Source: Tuctoria greenei (Eukaryota > Streptophyta > Magnoliopsida > Poales > Poaceae). From it: a DNA stretch of 64,000 nt. The translations under genes were made by a program, and so were the position numbers. Location: assembly GCA_036927565.1 (NCBI GenBank), contig JAYESD010000002.1, positions 230,041,605 to 230,105,604 on the forward strand. The letters run 5' to 3'. Shown in pieces: positions 32,938 through 44,183 of the stretch. Below the pieces are notes generated by a model. That model was not told where the DNA came from and did not search any database. It saw only the letters and a list, made by a program, of their open reading frames with translations. Positions within the stretch are counted from its first letter, which is position 1; each line of letters opens with the position of its first letter.

Positions 32938-34120
32938 ATCTTTCTTGTAGGCATACTCCTCCGGTGGAACCAAGTGAGTTCTTGATAGTGGATGCACAAA
33001 TCATACGACTAGAGAAAGGAAGATGTTTGTGGAGTATGAGCTAAATGAAGATCCATGTGAAGGAATCTATTTTGGGGACAATAGCCAAGGAAAAATCCTT
33101 GGCACCGGTAAAATTGATGTATCCCCTAATCATACTCTTTCAAATGTTTTATATGTTGATTCACTTGATTATAACCTCTTTTCCATATCACAACTATGTG
33201 ATAGAGGTTATAATTTTTTATTCACTAATGAGGGTGTGACCTTCACAAGGAGAAGCAATGGCTCAATTGCCTTTAAGGGTGTACTTAAGGGAAAGCTGTA
33301 TCTTGCGGATTTCTTCGCGGATAAAGCCCAACTTGATACATGCTTAATAGCAAAAACTAACATGGGATGGTTGTGGCATAGGAGGCTAGCCCATGTTGGG
33401 ATGAGAAATTTGCAAAAAATCCTTAAGGGCAAGCACATCCGTGGTTTAAAGAATGTTGTGTTTGAAAAGGATAGGCCATTTAGCGCATGCCAAACCGGAA
33501 AGCAAGTTGGAGCACCACATCCATCCAAAAACATTATGACAACATCAAGACCATTGGAGCTTCTACACATGGATCTCTTCGGTCCAATCGCCTACATTAG
33601 TATTGGTGGTAACAAATATGATCTTGTTATTGTTAATGACTTTTCACGTTTCACTTGGGTATTCTTTTTGCACGACAAGAGCGAGACTCAAGGTGTTCTC
33701 AAGAGATAATTGAAGAGAGCTCAAAATGAGTTCTCGTTGAGTATCAAGACCATAAGGAGTGACAACGGCACAAAATTCAAGAATACTCAAGTTGAAGAAT
33801 ATTTGGATGAAGAAAGCATCAAGCATGAGTTCTCGGCCCCCTACTTCCCTCAACAAAATGGGTTGGCCGAGAGGAAGAATAGGAATCTAATTGAGATGTC
33901 TAGAACCATGCTTGATGAGTACAAGACGTCGGAACGGTTTTGGGCGGAAGCGGGCAACACCGCTTGCCATGCCATAAACCGGTTGTATCTTCACCGCATA
34001 TTTAAGAAGAGGAATGCCATGTTCTTAACAAGAAGCCTAGGACTTCAAAGTTTGCTTCTAAGTCCGATGAGGGTTTCTTGCTTGGCTATGACTCAAACAC
34101 TTACGCCTATGTGTCCTTAA
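32938..34120 (+). pseudogene. Sire-2 protease and integrase
   Basis: Protease active site VLDSGCTNH at about 32978-33004, with a TGA where a Trp codon normally precedes it. Pre-integrase region WLWHRRLAHVGM. Integrase with Asp (HMDLFGPI), Asp (IRSDNGTKF) and Glu (NGLAERKN), all catalytic residues present. A TAA at 33707-33709 splits the integrase in frame, and the C-terminal part shifts frame after about 34000. It inserts cDNA into nuclear DNA. Confidence 0.88.
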
Positions 34121-36082
34121 CAAATACTCCAGAATTGTTGAAATTGAACGTGACATAGTGTTTGATGAGACTAATGGCTCCCAAGTGGAGCAATTTGATC
34201 GTCATGTGCTAGATCAAGAAGAAGCTCCACAAGTGGTTATAGGAAGGATGGCACTTGGAGATACATGACCATAAGAACAACCTCAAGATGCAAGTGACCA
34301 TCCTACACATCAATCAAGCTCTTCCTCAAATGATCAATATCAAGTTCCCCAAGATGCGCTCAAAGAAGATGAAAATGGAGGCATCAATCAAGGGGGAGAA
34401 AATGACGATAAGGAAGACCAAGATGATGAATCAAGACCTCAAGCGCCTCACCCAAGAGTGCATCAAAGCGTTCAACGGGACCATCCCGTTGACAATATAC
34501 CTGGAGAAATCTCCAAGGGGGTAACTACTCGATCTCGTGTTGCAAACTTTTGTGAACAGTACTCTTTTGTTTCTTCCTTGGAGCCCCACAAGGTTGAAGA
34601 AGCACTACGAGATTCGGATTGGGTGATGGCCATGCAAGAAGAGCTCAACAACTTCAAGAGAAATCAAGTATGGGAGCTTGTGAAGAGGCCTAATGCAAAC
34701 GTTGTAGGGACCAAATGGGTGTTCCACAACAAACAAGATGAACACAGGGTGGTTACCAGGAACAAAGCACGACTTGTGGCCAAATGTTCTTTACAAGTTG
34801 AAGGTTTGGATTTCGATGAAACCGTTGCTCTCGTAGCTAGGCTTGAATAAATTCGTATATTGCTTGCCTTTGCTACTCACCATGACTTCAAGCTATATCA
34901 AATGGACATCAAGAGCACATTCCTCAATGGTCCAATCAAGGAAGAGGTGTATGTGGAGCAACTCCCCCCCCTGTACAAATTGCGTAAGGCTCTCTATGGA
35001 CTCAAACAAGCTCCTAGAGCTTAGTATGAGTGCCTTAGAGATTTTCTAACTCAAAATGGTTTCAAAATTGGGAAGGCTGACTATTCTTTATTTACTAAGA
35101 ACTTCAATGATGATTTGTTTGTTTGCCAAATATATGTCCATGACATTATATTTGGTTCTACTAACAAAGCTTTTTGTGATGAGTTTTCAAGGATAATGAC
35201 GAAAAGATTTGAGATGTCCATGATGGGGGAGTCGATGTTCTTTCTAGGTTTTCATGTGAAGCAACTCAAGGAAGGCACGTTCATTAGTCAAACCAAGTAC
35301 ACACAAGATATACTCAAGAAGTTTGACATGGACAAGGACAAACCCATCAAAACTCCTATGGCAACCAATGGGCATCTCGATCTCAATGAAGATGGTCCAA
35401 GTGTGGACCAAAAGGTATATCGTTCCATGATAGGCTCATTGCTTTACTTATGTGCATCTAGGCCCGATATCATGCTTAGTGTGTGTATGTGTGCGAGATT
35501 TCAAGACGCTCCTAAGGTGTGTCATTTGACCACCATTAAGAGAATTCTTAGATATTTGGTTCACACACCAAGCCTAGGACTTTGGTACCCCAAAGGCTCT
35601 AAGTTTAACCTCATTGGATACTCCAATGTGGACTATGCGGGGTGCAAAGTTGATAGGAAGAGTACATCGGGAACTTGCCAATTCCCTGGTAGATCTCTAG
35701 TGTCTTGGTCCTCAAAGAAACAAAACTCCATTGCTCTTTCCACAGCCGAAGCAGAGTATGTCGCTGCCGAAAGTTGTTGTACACAACTTCTTTAGATGCG
35801 TCAAACTCTTAGGGACTATGACATAAACTTGTGCCGTATCCCTCTCCTATGTGACAATAAAAGTGCCATCAAAATAGCCCACAATCTAGTTGAACACTCA
35901 CCAAGCACATCGATATTCACCTCCATTTCGTGAGAGATCACTCCATCAAAGGAGACATTGCAATTTGACATGTAAGAACCGATAAAAAATTAGCCGATAT
36001 CTTTACCAAGCCCCTAGATGAGAAAAGATTTTGTGAACTTAGGAGTGAGCTAAATTTCTTAGATTCTCGAAATGTGGCCTAA
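34121..36082 (+). pseudogene. Sire-2 reverse transcriptase and RNase H
   Basis: Linker, then RT from about 34540: GTKWVFHNKQ, LYQMDIKSTFLNG, and a polymerase box that reads IYVHDI, so one of the two catalytic aspartates is His. A short in-frame deletion sits just before KALYGLKQAPRA. RNase H keeps YAGCKVDRKSTSG and STAEAEYVAA. Stops at about 34848 and 35023 (TAG) and 35795, and a frameshift near 35900. Pol ends at TAA 36080-36082. No active enzyme is possible from this copy. Confidence 0.88.
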
Positions 36083-36997
36083 GTCTTGCACATCTGACTG
36101 TTACATTCAAAATTCACACATGCTTGCGAAAAACTCATCCTCCTCAATTTTTCTACAAATTATTTTGAAATTATTGAATCCTTGTGAATCATGGTCATAG
36201 TTTGATTGTTGATTGCTTACTGACCATGTTTACAAAGATCTTTTGTGAAAACTAGTCCAAAAGGATCAAATCTCCACTAAAAACCCAATATATAGGAGTT
36301 TTCAGTCTTAAGACCGGACTAGTCCGCCCGCGGACTGGACTAGTCTGGTGGTTCAGGTTGTCCGGACCGAGTCCAGAGGCCGGACAAGTTCGGGTCCCTG
36401 ACCGGACTAGTCCGGCCCTTGGGGACTTAACCTCCCCAGGGAGCCCTCGACCTCTCCACTTCCATTCAAACACTCTCTCTCCAAAAACGCTCGAAAACCG
36501 CCCCCTCTTTGGCAATTTTTGATTCCAACCATAAAATCTTGATTCCAATCGGTGGATTGAAGCCCTAAGGTGCTTAGGAACCTTCCCCCAAGCATCGGAG
36601 GCCGATTCCTCACTCACATTTCATCGAATCGAAGATTTGAAGAGGTATTATTGACCTAACCCCAAAATCCTTGAAATTAAATTCTTTTGGGTCCATTGAT
36701 AGAAACTTCTTAACAAATGTTGTTGTACACATCAATGTGATCATGTACCTCTATTTTTGTGGTAGGATCTGTAGTTTTTGCAAAATCTCTCTAGATTAGG
36801 GTTCTTGCTGTGTGAACCGGACTAGTCCGGCCACAGGGCGGACAAGTCCAACGTAGTGCGGACTAGTCCGGCCCCTGGGCAGACAAATCCGTGTTACACA
36901 ATGAAAACCCTAACTTAGGTTGGTTTTGTGGATTCTACCTCTACCCCTTAACTTCCTTTGACTCATACACATTCCCTTGCTTCTCTTGTTAGCAACC
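36083..36997 (+). promoter_or_regulatory. Sire-2 leader between pol and the env-like ORF
   Basis: About 915 bp without a coding frame of its own. It contains a TATA-like AATATATAGG (36288-36297), CGGACTAGTCCG palindromes at about 36313, 36403, 36816 and 36862 (some with mismatches), a CT-rich stretch resembling a transcribed leader (36430-36510), a 5' splice-like GAG|GTATT (GT at 36645-36646) and a strong 3' splice-like TTCTCTTGTTAG (AG at 36991-36992) six bases before the ORF's ATG. The palindromes are otherwise an LTR feature of this element. Promoter and intron are inferred from motifs. Confidence 0.45.
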
Positions 36998-38599
36998 ATG
37001 TCGGACAATGAGTATGTTCCACCTTTCGACTCCGAGACCGAAGCGGAGAAGCAAGCTCTCTATCGCCGGAAGCAACGAGAGGATCAAGAGATGGCTGCTG
37101 CATACTTTGCATCTCAGAGGGCAAAGAAGACGCGGCAAGAAGAGCACAATTCTGCAGCTGTCGAGGCAGCCCCGAAAAGGATGCAGCTTGTGTCTTTGGG
37201 TGAACAAGCTAGAACCCAGGGGGCAAGGACCTCCAAAGATAAAGGCAAGGCCCCAGTCGATGCTGCACCCATGAAGAGGGTGATAGTGGTCAAGAAGGCT
37301 GCTAGCAAGGTCAAGAAGGGTGCCTCTCAACCCATAGGCCCCTTGAGGATGTCTTCGCCTGCACGAAACCCAAACCGTGCAGCTGCCTTCGACGCTAAAA
37401 TCTTCAAGGGCAAGGGGACTGAGAAAGCATGCAAGCCCAGAAAGGTCAATGTCTATCAGCGAGACAGGAGAACAGTGGATCCCCATTTCTGGTGTGACTT
37501 CCACTGTGACCACTACTGGACGGTCTACATGACCAAGCAGACCCCTGTCACAGATTCTCAGTGGATAAACTGGGATTACATGGCCCAAAAGGATCATCAA
37601 GCCTTCAATGTTTTGATTGAGGCCGTCGAGAGACATGGGTTGAAGAAGTTCATGGCTTTCAAATATGACTGGAATGTGGAAGTCATCACTTAGTTCTATT
37701 CCACTTTGTACTTCCACACCGATGGGGACAGGAGGATTACCTGGATCACCCATGGAGAGCAATACTCCACCACCTATTGGGAGTTTGCTCAGTTGCTTGA
37801 CTTGGAGGACCAACTGGATAATGAAGCCAGGAGTATATGTACCCAAGTCATGCACAGTATGAGTTCGGGCACATCAGAAACATCAAGCCTTTCTATAGTG
37901 TGCTCAACCGGTTCCTCAGAAAGACCATTGCCCCCAAGGATGGAGATGCGGGGACAATACAAGAAAATTTGAGGCACTTGATGGTCCTCGTTGATGGAGA
38001 TGTCTGCTTCAATGTGGTGGACTATATCTTTGATGACATCATCAACATCTCGCACACTCCCAACCGATCATGTGGATACACTCCATACATTATGTACATG
38101 ATTGAGAAGATCTCCGGACTCATGTTCAAGAAAGACATCATTCACTGGAGGCTTTGACCTCAACTACCTCCTTCAGAGCCGGCTGCTCCTAGGAGGAAGA
38201 ATGCGGATCCTCCCGCTTCTTCCTCTCGCTTTGTGCCATCTCCTCCACCACCTCCGCCTTCGTCACAATGCGGGAGTGGATTTTTCTAATGCTTCAAGGC
38301 TCTTTTCTCCTCTTGCCGGAAGACGGATATTCAGCAACGTCGCATGGAGCATCGCAACGAGAAGTATCTCAAGGCGATGTGCGACAAGCTAGACATTCCT
38401 ACGTCTCCTGCTGAGGAGAGCGATGGTGATCTCACTTCTTTCCCAGAGTTCACTGCAGAGGAGCTCGCTTAGTTTGGAGAAGATGAGACTTCCACTGTGG
38501 CTCCGATCGATGATGAAGGCCAATGTTGACCCGGAGGCCACAGGGAGCGACAGCGAGCATCAAGGTGGTGATGACAATGATGACTTCGATGATGAGTAG
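36998..38599 (+). pseudogene. Sire-2 env-like / extra ORF (putative plant transposon protein domain)
   Basis: ATG at 36998 (MSDNEYVPPFDSETEAEKQ), chosen because it follows the splice-like AG. Acidic N-terminus, a basic linker (KKAASKVKKGAS), then a domain like the plant putative transposon protein family (Pfam Transposase_32 type): YWTVYMTKQTPVTD, VERHGLKKFM, DRRITWITHGEQYS, FAQLLDLEDQLDNEA, RSCGYTPYIMYMIEK. A proline-rich stretch, KYLKAMCDKLDIP and an acidic end (DDFDDE) close it. Breaks: TAG at 37691-37693, frameshift near 37840, TGA at 38155-38157 and later stops. Its function is unknown. It is often called env-like because of its place after pol. A homologous fragment lies at 62096-63000. 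Confidence 0.8.
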
Positions 38600-39077
38600 A
38601 CCTAAGGGCCCTTCCTCTTCTTTTCCTTTTTGGTGTCTTGATGCCAAAGGGGAAGAGATATATTAGTGGATGGGGCACTTAGACATAAGGGGAGAGACAG
38701 AGGGGGAGAGATGGAGGGGGATAGATAGATTAGTTTGAGAGAGTATTTTATCTATGAAGGACTTATGTTTTAAAATTTCATTTCAAGTTGTATTGTAAGA
38801 CTTAATCTATGTATTCATGTATCTTGCCTAAATTTGTGATGTGTTGCCTTATTTACATGTCTATCTTGCATAATCATTGACTTGTCACACTTTATGAACA
38901 CATCACATAGGCACCCCACCATAACGTGTATATGTATGAGAACTCTCTCAATCTCTCTTACTCGTGATGCATACATTGAGGAGAGTCACTCATATGAATA
39001 AATGTTATGAAAACAAATTATTATCCTTGTTGTTGAAGTCTTAATGTGTTGTCATCAATCACCAAAAAGGGGGAGAT
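38600..39077 (+). other. Sire-2 3' untranslated region with multiple polypurine tracts
   Basis: Includes GGTGTCTTGATGCCAAAGGGG, a motif conserved at this place in grass Sireviruses and also present at about 63030. A cluster of purine runs follows (AAGGGGAGAG, AGGGGGAGAG, GAGGGGGATAG, about 38677-38726). The PPT proper (AAAAAGGGGGAGAT) abuts the 3' LTR at 39064-39077. No gene is seen. Confidence 0.8.
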
Positions 39078-40675
39078 TGAAAGTGCATCTAGGCATCCCC
39101 GTGGGTTTTGGATGATTGATGATGACAATTAAGAGGCTAATGAGCTAAAGTTATCTTAAGCACAGGTACAAGGATTGAAATGAAATGAAAACCCTCAAAA
39201 AGGAAAAGAATAAAATATGCGTCAAAGACTCAAGCGTAGAAATTAGGGTTTCTATGGTATTGAGGTTATATGAGCCGTGTCATGTGAGAGGGTGGATGTA
39301 TCATGTGCATTGAGATCATACCAAGGGGCTCAAAGTGGTGGTTTAGTGAAACACCTAAGTGAGAAGCCTAAAATGAGAAAAACCCTAGGAGGTCGGACTA
39401 GTCTAGCCCGACAGACAAGTGCGTTTTGAGACGGACCAAACGTCTCTGGAGTGAAAATCTGAGTGAATTTGGAGCTAAGTCCGAGAAGTCCGGACTTGTC
39501 CATTTTTGGATGGAGTAAAGCTCTCTGGAGTAGTTCGGACTTGACCGTTTGGGTACAGACTTGTTCGTTTGAGACTTAGTGAGATAGACCGAGAGAAACC
39601 CTAGAGGGCCAGAATAGTCCACCATTGTAGCCGGACTAGTCCGAGCCAACCCAGAAGAGTCCGTTTTGGGACGGACCAAACGATTCTGTTCTACTTCAGA
39701 CTAGTCCGTTGTTGACCGGACTAGTCCGTTGTCGACTGACCGTTTGAATTTGGAAATTTGTGGGGTAGTATGACGATCATTGCTCAGTGTGTCAATTGTC
39801 GGGAACTGACCAGAAGTCAGTGGTCCCATAGGGCCAGACTAGTCCGGGGTCAGAGGCCGGACTAGTCCGCCCCTCTGGTGAGGTCAGTAGAAGGGGCTCG
39901 GGATCCCTATAAAAAGGGAACCCTGGGCTCATTTGAAAAAGTCTTGAACCCTAGCGCCGCCACAAGCATCCTAGAGCCTTCCAAAGCCTTCTACTCGTCC
40001 TACTAACCCCTTAAGAGCAAATTTTAAAGAGATTAGGGTTTGGGGAGCAGAGTAAAGGAAGACCATCGCGCTTTGGCTCTCGATTTGATCTCTTACACAT
40101 TGTGTTGTTTTTTGTGGCTTGTGGGAGTTGAGCTTCGTGTGCTCCTCATTGTATTGATTTGTGGGAGCCTCAAGTTGTGATTAGCCCCATCAAACTTTGT
40201 GATTGCCCATTGATATAGTGTAAACCAAGACGGCCATCATGGTGGCTTGGTGAGAGAAGGGTCAAGTGAGACCCAATCCTTATGTGGACTTCTCAACGCG
40301 GATGTAGGCTTCTTCGTGGAGTTGAACCACGGGATAAATCTCATTTCACTTGCCTATCACTTTGTGATCACTAGTATTGCTATTAGGGTTCATATTGCTC
40401 GTATTGATCTTCACTTTGATCATTATTGTGAACTTGCAATCTAAGTGTTTAAACTTCACAATCTGAGCTTTACTAGTTTACCACACATTGCTTATCTCCT
40501 CGGTGAACTTTAATTCCACAAATAACTTGTAGAAACCAAGTTTTAGGGTTTTTACCCTGTGCTGAGCGGACTAGTCCAGCCCTGTGCAGACTAGTCCGAC
40601 CACAGGAATCTAATCCTGTTTGATTAAGTTATTTCATGTATTATTGCCTATTCACCCCCGTCTAGGCGACTTTCA
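39078..40675 (+). repeat. Sire-2 3' LTR
   Basis: 1,598 bp, TGAAAGTGCATCTAGG...CTAGGCGACTTTCA. Holds many CGGACTAGTCCG palindromes (among them about 39640, 39716, 39862) and a TATA box TATAAAAAG at 39908-39916 followed by a leader-like sequence. Intact compared with the 5' LTR. Confidence 0.93.
39908..39916 (+). promoter_or_regulatory. TATA box of Sire-2 3' LTR
   Basis: TATAAAAAG in CCCTATAAAAAGGGAACCC, about 45 bp after a CGGACTAGTCCG palindrome. The 5' LTR lacks this region. Confidence 0.65.
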
Positions 40676-40853
40676 ATCACACATTGCACACATTCACAAG
40701 TGTTTTTGCACGATTCTTATTTTTGATTTACAAAGGGGGAGAAATATTTGTTTTGAAATTTCTTTCTTTCTCATTTGATTGTTTTCAAAACTTTTCATAA
40801 GCCAATGTTCGGATTTTAAGTGTTGTTGCCAATGCATTCATCATGGGGGAGAT
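40676..40853 (+). other. Sire-B 3' UTR, right part, with Sire-2 target duplication and PPT
   Basis: Begins with ATCAC (40676-40680), the second copy of the Sire-2 target duplication, and continues the Sire-B sequence interrupted at 30140. Ends with purine tract CATGGGGGAGAT directly before the 3' LTR. No coding sequence. Confidence 0.9.
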
Positions 40854-42578
40854 TGTGAGACCTATGTGTGCTGAATACATTGGCTATAATGATAAAAGTT
40901 TTGAATGCATCAAAAACACCTTAATAACATGGTCCTAATCTAGGTCCGAGCTCCTGCAAGGTCAGACGATTGGTCCGACTTGTTTTGGATAGCTCTGGCA
41001 AGGTCAGACGTAAGGTCCGACTACTTTGTCTAGGTCCAACTCGCTATGGCTATGTCGACTAGCTTTGGTTAGCTCCGGCGCTAGGTCCGACTAGCTTTGG
41101 TAAGCTCCAGTGCTAGGTTTGACTAGTTTTGGTAAGCTCCAGCGCTAGGTTCTGCTAACTTTGGTAAGCTCTAGCTTAAGGTCCGGTTAGTTTTGTCAAG
41201 GTCCGTAGCTAGATTGTAATGGTTCTACTTTTACTTTGAATTGATTTGAACTTGCTTTACATATATGGTAAGTTTGATTAGTATTCTTTTACTAAGTTTT
41301 TGGTGTGTCTTGGTGGTTATGGTTGATATATTTTTGCTAAGGTTTGCAACATGCTTATGTGAGGTGCTCACGAAAGGTGTTGCGGTTTTGGAACTAACAA
41401 GAGTCAAGTCGAGGACTTGTGCTTGGAAGTATTGGTTGTTTATTCATGTGTAGGTGTTGCTTAAGTTCAAGACATGGCTGGTGACGGGATCCATTGAACT
41501 AGTCTTAGGGATAATATGAGTTCCGACAACCAAGTTCGGGAGGAATTGTGGTTGAGTTGATTGGTAGGTCGCGCAACATGTTTGAATCAAGAACAATGCA
41601 TATGAAGGTATCATGGACGTCGTTGGAAGGTGTTTGCACGTGTGCAAGGAGTGCATGGACGTGGCTACATGGTTCCGAGGTATGATGGAGAGATGTGGAC
41701 GAAAAAAATTGGTTGGAAAGGTCCAACCGACTAGGTTATGGACTCAGGCTGCGGCTGAGTCGGGTTTGACTCAAATATGGAAAGATTTGAGTTGCTTATG
41801 ATAGGATTTCATGAGGGTCACGAATTTGGGTTGTCTTGGGAAAGTGGATTACGTTCCTAAGGTGTTTGGAAGTCTTAATATTGCTACTATCTGTGTATGG
41901 AAGAGTCGTGAGCACTTATGGAAAGTTTCGGTTGAATCTGAGTAGGATTTGAGTCCTAGTTAGGATTGGGTTGGCCTAAGGGCTGATTATATAAACTAGG
42001 GAGGCCAGAGCTCATGGTGCGTGACTTGTCGCTGTTTATCTTGTGGTTTTATCAATAAAATTTGTATTTTCAAGGAACTTTGGTGCCTTGTTCATCTGAC
42101 TTGTTTCAGACAAGTTTTTCTCGTCGAGTTTCTGCACAGCACTACCTTGTTTTAGTGGTTTTATCATAACTCGAGTTTTACAGATCCAATTGACGTGATT
42201 CTTTTTGGGTTTTCTTCAAAAATTGATTATATATCATATTTGGAAATTTCACGGTCATTGAATTTGTGGTTTTGAATCTATACGAGTTTCATTTCAGTGT
42301 TGCAGATCTTGTTTTTTCTCAGGTAGAACAGATTGACCTTCGTTCAATCTCTCGATCGTAACTTGAGCTTTTCTCAGCGGTTTTTCTTGATTCTTGTTGT
42401 CATGTCTTCACGACTTGATTCTACACAATCTTATTGGTGTTTTCACAATTGATCATGTTTAGATTTCTTAACAAATTGTTTTTCCTACCAAGGGGTTTTT
42501 GTTGCTTCCGGTGAAAAAGTTTTAAATCTACCATTCACCCCCCCTTTGGTAGCTGCTCATGTGCTCTTCGATCCTACA
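40854..42578 (+). repeat. Sire-B 3' LTR
   Basis: 1,725 bp, collinear with 23030-24771. TATATAAA at 41988-41995. Repeats of the GCTAGGTCCGACTAG...GGTAAGCTCC type at about 41050-41190. Ends GATCCTACA, followed by ATACC, the target duplication. Confidence 0.93.
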
Positions 42579-42822
42579 ATACCGCCAGGCGCTCCGGCGC
42601 TATCAACAAAGGTTCATGTGCAACTGAAAGTTAGAAGAAGGCAATCTGGTACTGTGAAGAACACTGACTCGTGAATGGATGAACAAACTATCCCCATGTT
42701 GGGAAGGTTCCTTCTGAGTTATCAATGTATCCCGTCCTAGATGCGTTCACTTGGCTACAGAGGATGGCACTCTGCTTCCCAATCCAGGGAATATTGAGCA
42801 CCTCCGTAAGTTTTACGCTTAG
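42579..42822 (+). pseudogene. Tat-B integrase C-terminus
   Basis: Continues the integrase frame interrupted at 23029. It reads RQALRRYQQRF, then NKLSPCWEGSF, CVHLATEDGTLLPNP and NIEHLRKFYA before a TAG at 42820-42822, a typical Gypsy integrase tail. Three TGA codons interrupt an otherwise clean frame, each where Arg (CGA) is expected. There are no indels. This proves that Sire-B split one gene. Confidence 0.88.
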
Positions 42823-43538
42823 CTGCACGGAGGTGAGTCTGTTGTATAAATTGTATCTCTCGTAGTCCATGGATAGAGTCGGGAAATGTCTTAGTGCACT
42901 TAACTTGGTCCTGTACTTTAGGTGTGTCTTTACCCTCCCCTGGGATAGATCACGACGAATAGCACACTTAACTTGGTCTTTGTACTTTGAGTGTGTCCTT
43001 GTCTTCCCCTGTTATTTGGACCTTAATGAGAAATATTTTATATGGACAAACTCTTTGTGCATTCTAATTGTACAAGCTCTGTACTTTTATTATTATTTAC
43101 CTTCTTGTCCATAACAAATTTGTGCAATCCGCTTGAAATTTAGTCCAAGGTATTTACGTGATATATAAGTTGTATTAGTAATCCTCTTTTGAGTCTTAGC
43201 ATTGCCACATGGTCTACTCGCCTGAAAACCAAAGCCAATGACAGGTCCAGAGTGCGCTATCGACTTAGACTGGTCAGGCACCCTAAGTACGCCACTCTAC
43301 CTATATCCTGGCAGGTCCCAATAGGACGGGTACGCAAGGCATTTGGACCTAAAGAGATTAAACCAATACACTTATGTCCTCATGTTAAATTCTTCAGGAT
43401 CTAAGGAAGGACAATAAGCCGCAAATAATTTGTAGACGAGAGGACGAATTATACAATTTTTCTTGTATTTTACGTGCAAGAAAAATGAATATTCAATGGC
43501 AATTCACTTGGTCATGGTGGATGCTGCCGGAGCAGTAG
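42823..43538 (+). other. Tat-B non-coding region after pol
   Basis: About 700 bp with no supported frame. A segment around CACTTAACTTGGTC..GTACTTT is present twice (about 42897-42928 and 42963-42994), a local duplication. Otherwise nothing recognisable. Confidence 0.6.
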
Positions 43539-43933
43539 CACCGACAACCCCCAGGGGGCTCGCCGTTGATGTTTTAAGCGTTGACAGTGGGCGCCGTTGG
43601 ACCTACCAAGCTCCGACAACCCCAAGAGGGCCCGCTGTCGATGTTCTAAGAGTTGGATAGTGGGCGCTGTCGGACCTACCAAGCCAGACAACCCCCAAGA
43701 GGCCCGCCGTCAACATTCTAAGAGTTGGACAATGGGTGTTGTCAGATCTACCAAGCTCCGACGACCCCCAGGGGCCCACCGTCGATGTTCTAAGTGTTGA
43801 TAGTGGGCGCCGTCAGATCTACAAAGCTCGGACAAGCCCCGGGGGCCCGCCGTCGACGTTCTAAGAGTTAATAGTGGGTGTCGTCAGACCTACAAAGCTC
43901 TGACAACCCCCGGGGGGCCCGCCGTCGATGCAA
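43539..43933 (+). repeat. Tandem repeat, about 72 bp x 5.5, in Tat-B
   Basis: Units start GACAACCCCCAGGGGG and end CTACCAAGCTCC, each 71-72 bp, and differ by roughly 10-20 percent. They lie between pol and the antisense ORF. Short open frames across this array are artefacts of the repeat. Confidence 0.9.
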
Positions 43934-44183
43934 CAAATGGTCCCTAGAGATGTCGAAAGCAAGACTTGGAACACGGAGCTAACGTACTAACTACGGATTT
44001 GGAGCTATCGAGTTTTCAAGACGTTGTCTAAATCCTCATGGTAGATGCATTCAATTCATTGAACATACCTACCAGGGGGGCAACAATATAAAGGAAATGC
44101 ATTGAAGACACAAAAAATGGAATCTGGAGGGATTTCAGATTTCATTCATTCAAAATGAGGATTAGAAGTTGGAAGGAAAAGTC
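43934..44183 (+). other. Tat-B spacer between repeats and antisense ORF
   Basis: About 250 bp without a recognisable feature apart from the end of the repeat array and the 3' flank of the antisense ORF. Confidence 0.5.

Larger units (their letters stand above)
30141..40675 (+). mobile_element. Sire-2: Sirevirus with env-like ORF, nested in Sire-B
   Basis: A 10.5-kb Copia element with TGAAAGT...ACTTTCA ends and the exact 5-bp duplication ATCAC (30136-30140 and 40676-40680). Order: shortened 5' LTR, PBS, Gag, PR, INT, RT, RNase H, a leader of about 0.9 kb, an env-like ORF, multiple PPTs, 3' LTR. The palindrome CGGACTAGTCCG recurs in both LTRs and in the leader. All genes are broken. Confidence 0.94.
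23030..42578 (+). mobile_element. Sire-B: Copia element (Sirevirus-like), interrupted by Sire-2
   Basis: Both LTRs (23030-24771 and 40854-42578), PBS, Gag, PR, RT-RNase H and several polypurine tracts are present. Without the nested Sire-2 (30141-40680) it is about 9.0 kb. Long Gag, INT before RT, a UTR of about 1 kb after pol and repeated PPTs point to the Sirevirus lineage. It lacks the integrase core, so it could not have moved by its own enzymes in this form. Confidence 0.92.

Noticed and set aside
36998..37693. A host gene for the 230-codon ORF after Sire-2 pol
   Set aside because: It lies inside an element bounded by an exact target duplication, and its homologue at 62096-63000 sits before the same Sirevirus PPT motif. 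It is an element gene.
43463..43800. Small plus-strand ORFs with repeated APTTPRG-type motifs
   Set aside because: They are translations of the 72-bp tandem repeats. The motif appears in different frames in successive units.
43539..43933. CRISPR-like array
   Set aside because: Repeats are directly adjacent without unique spacers, and the DNA is plant nuclear.
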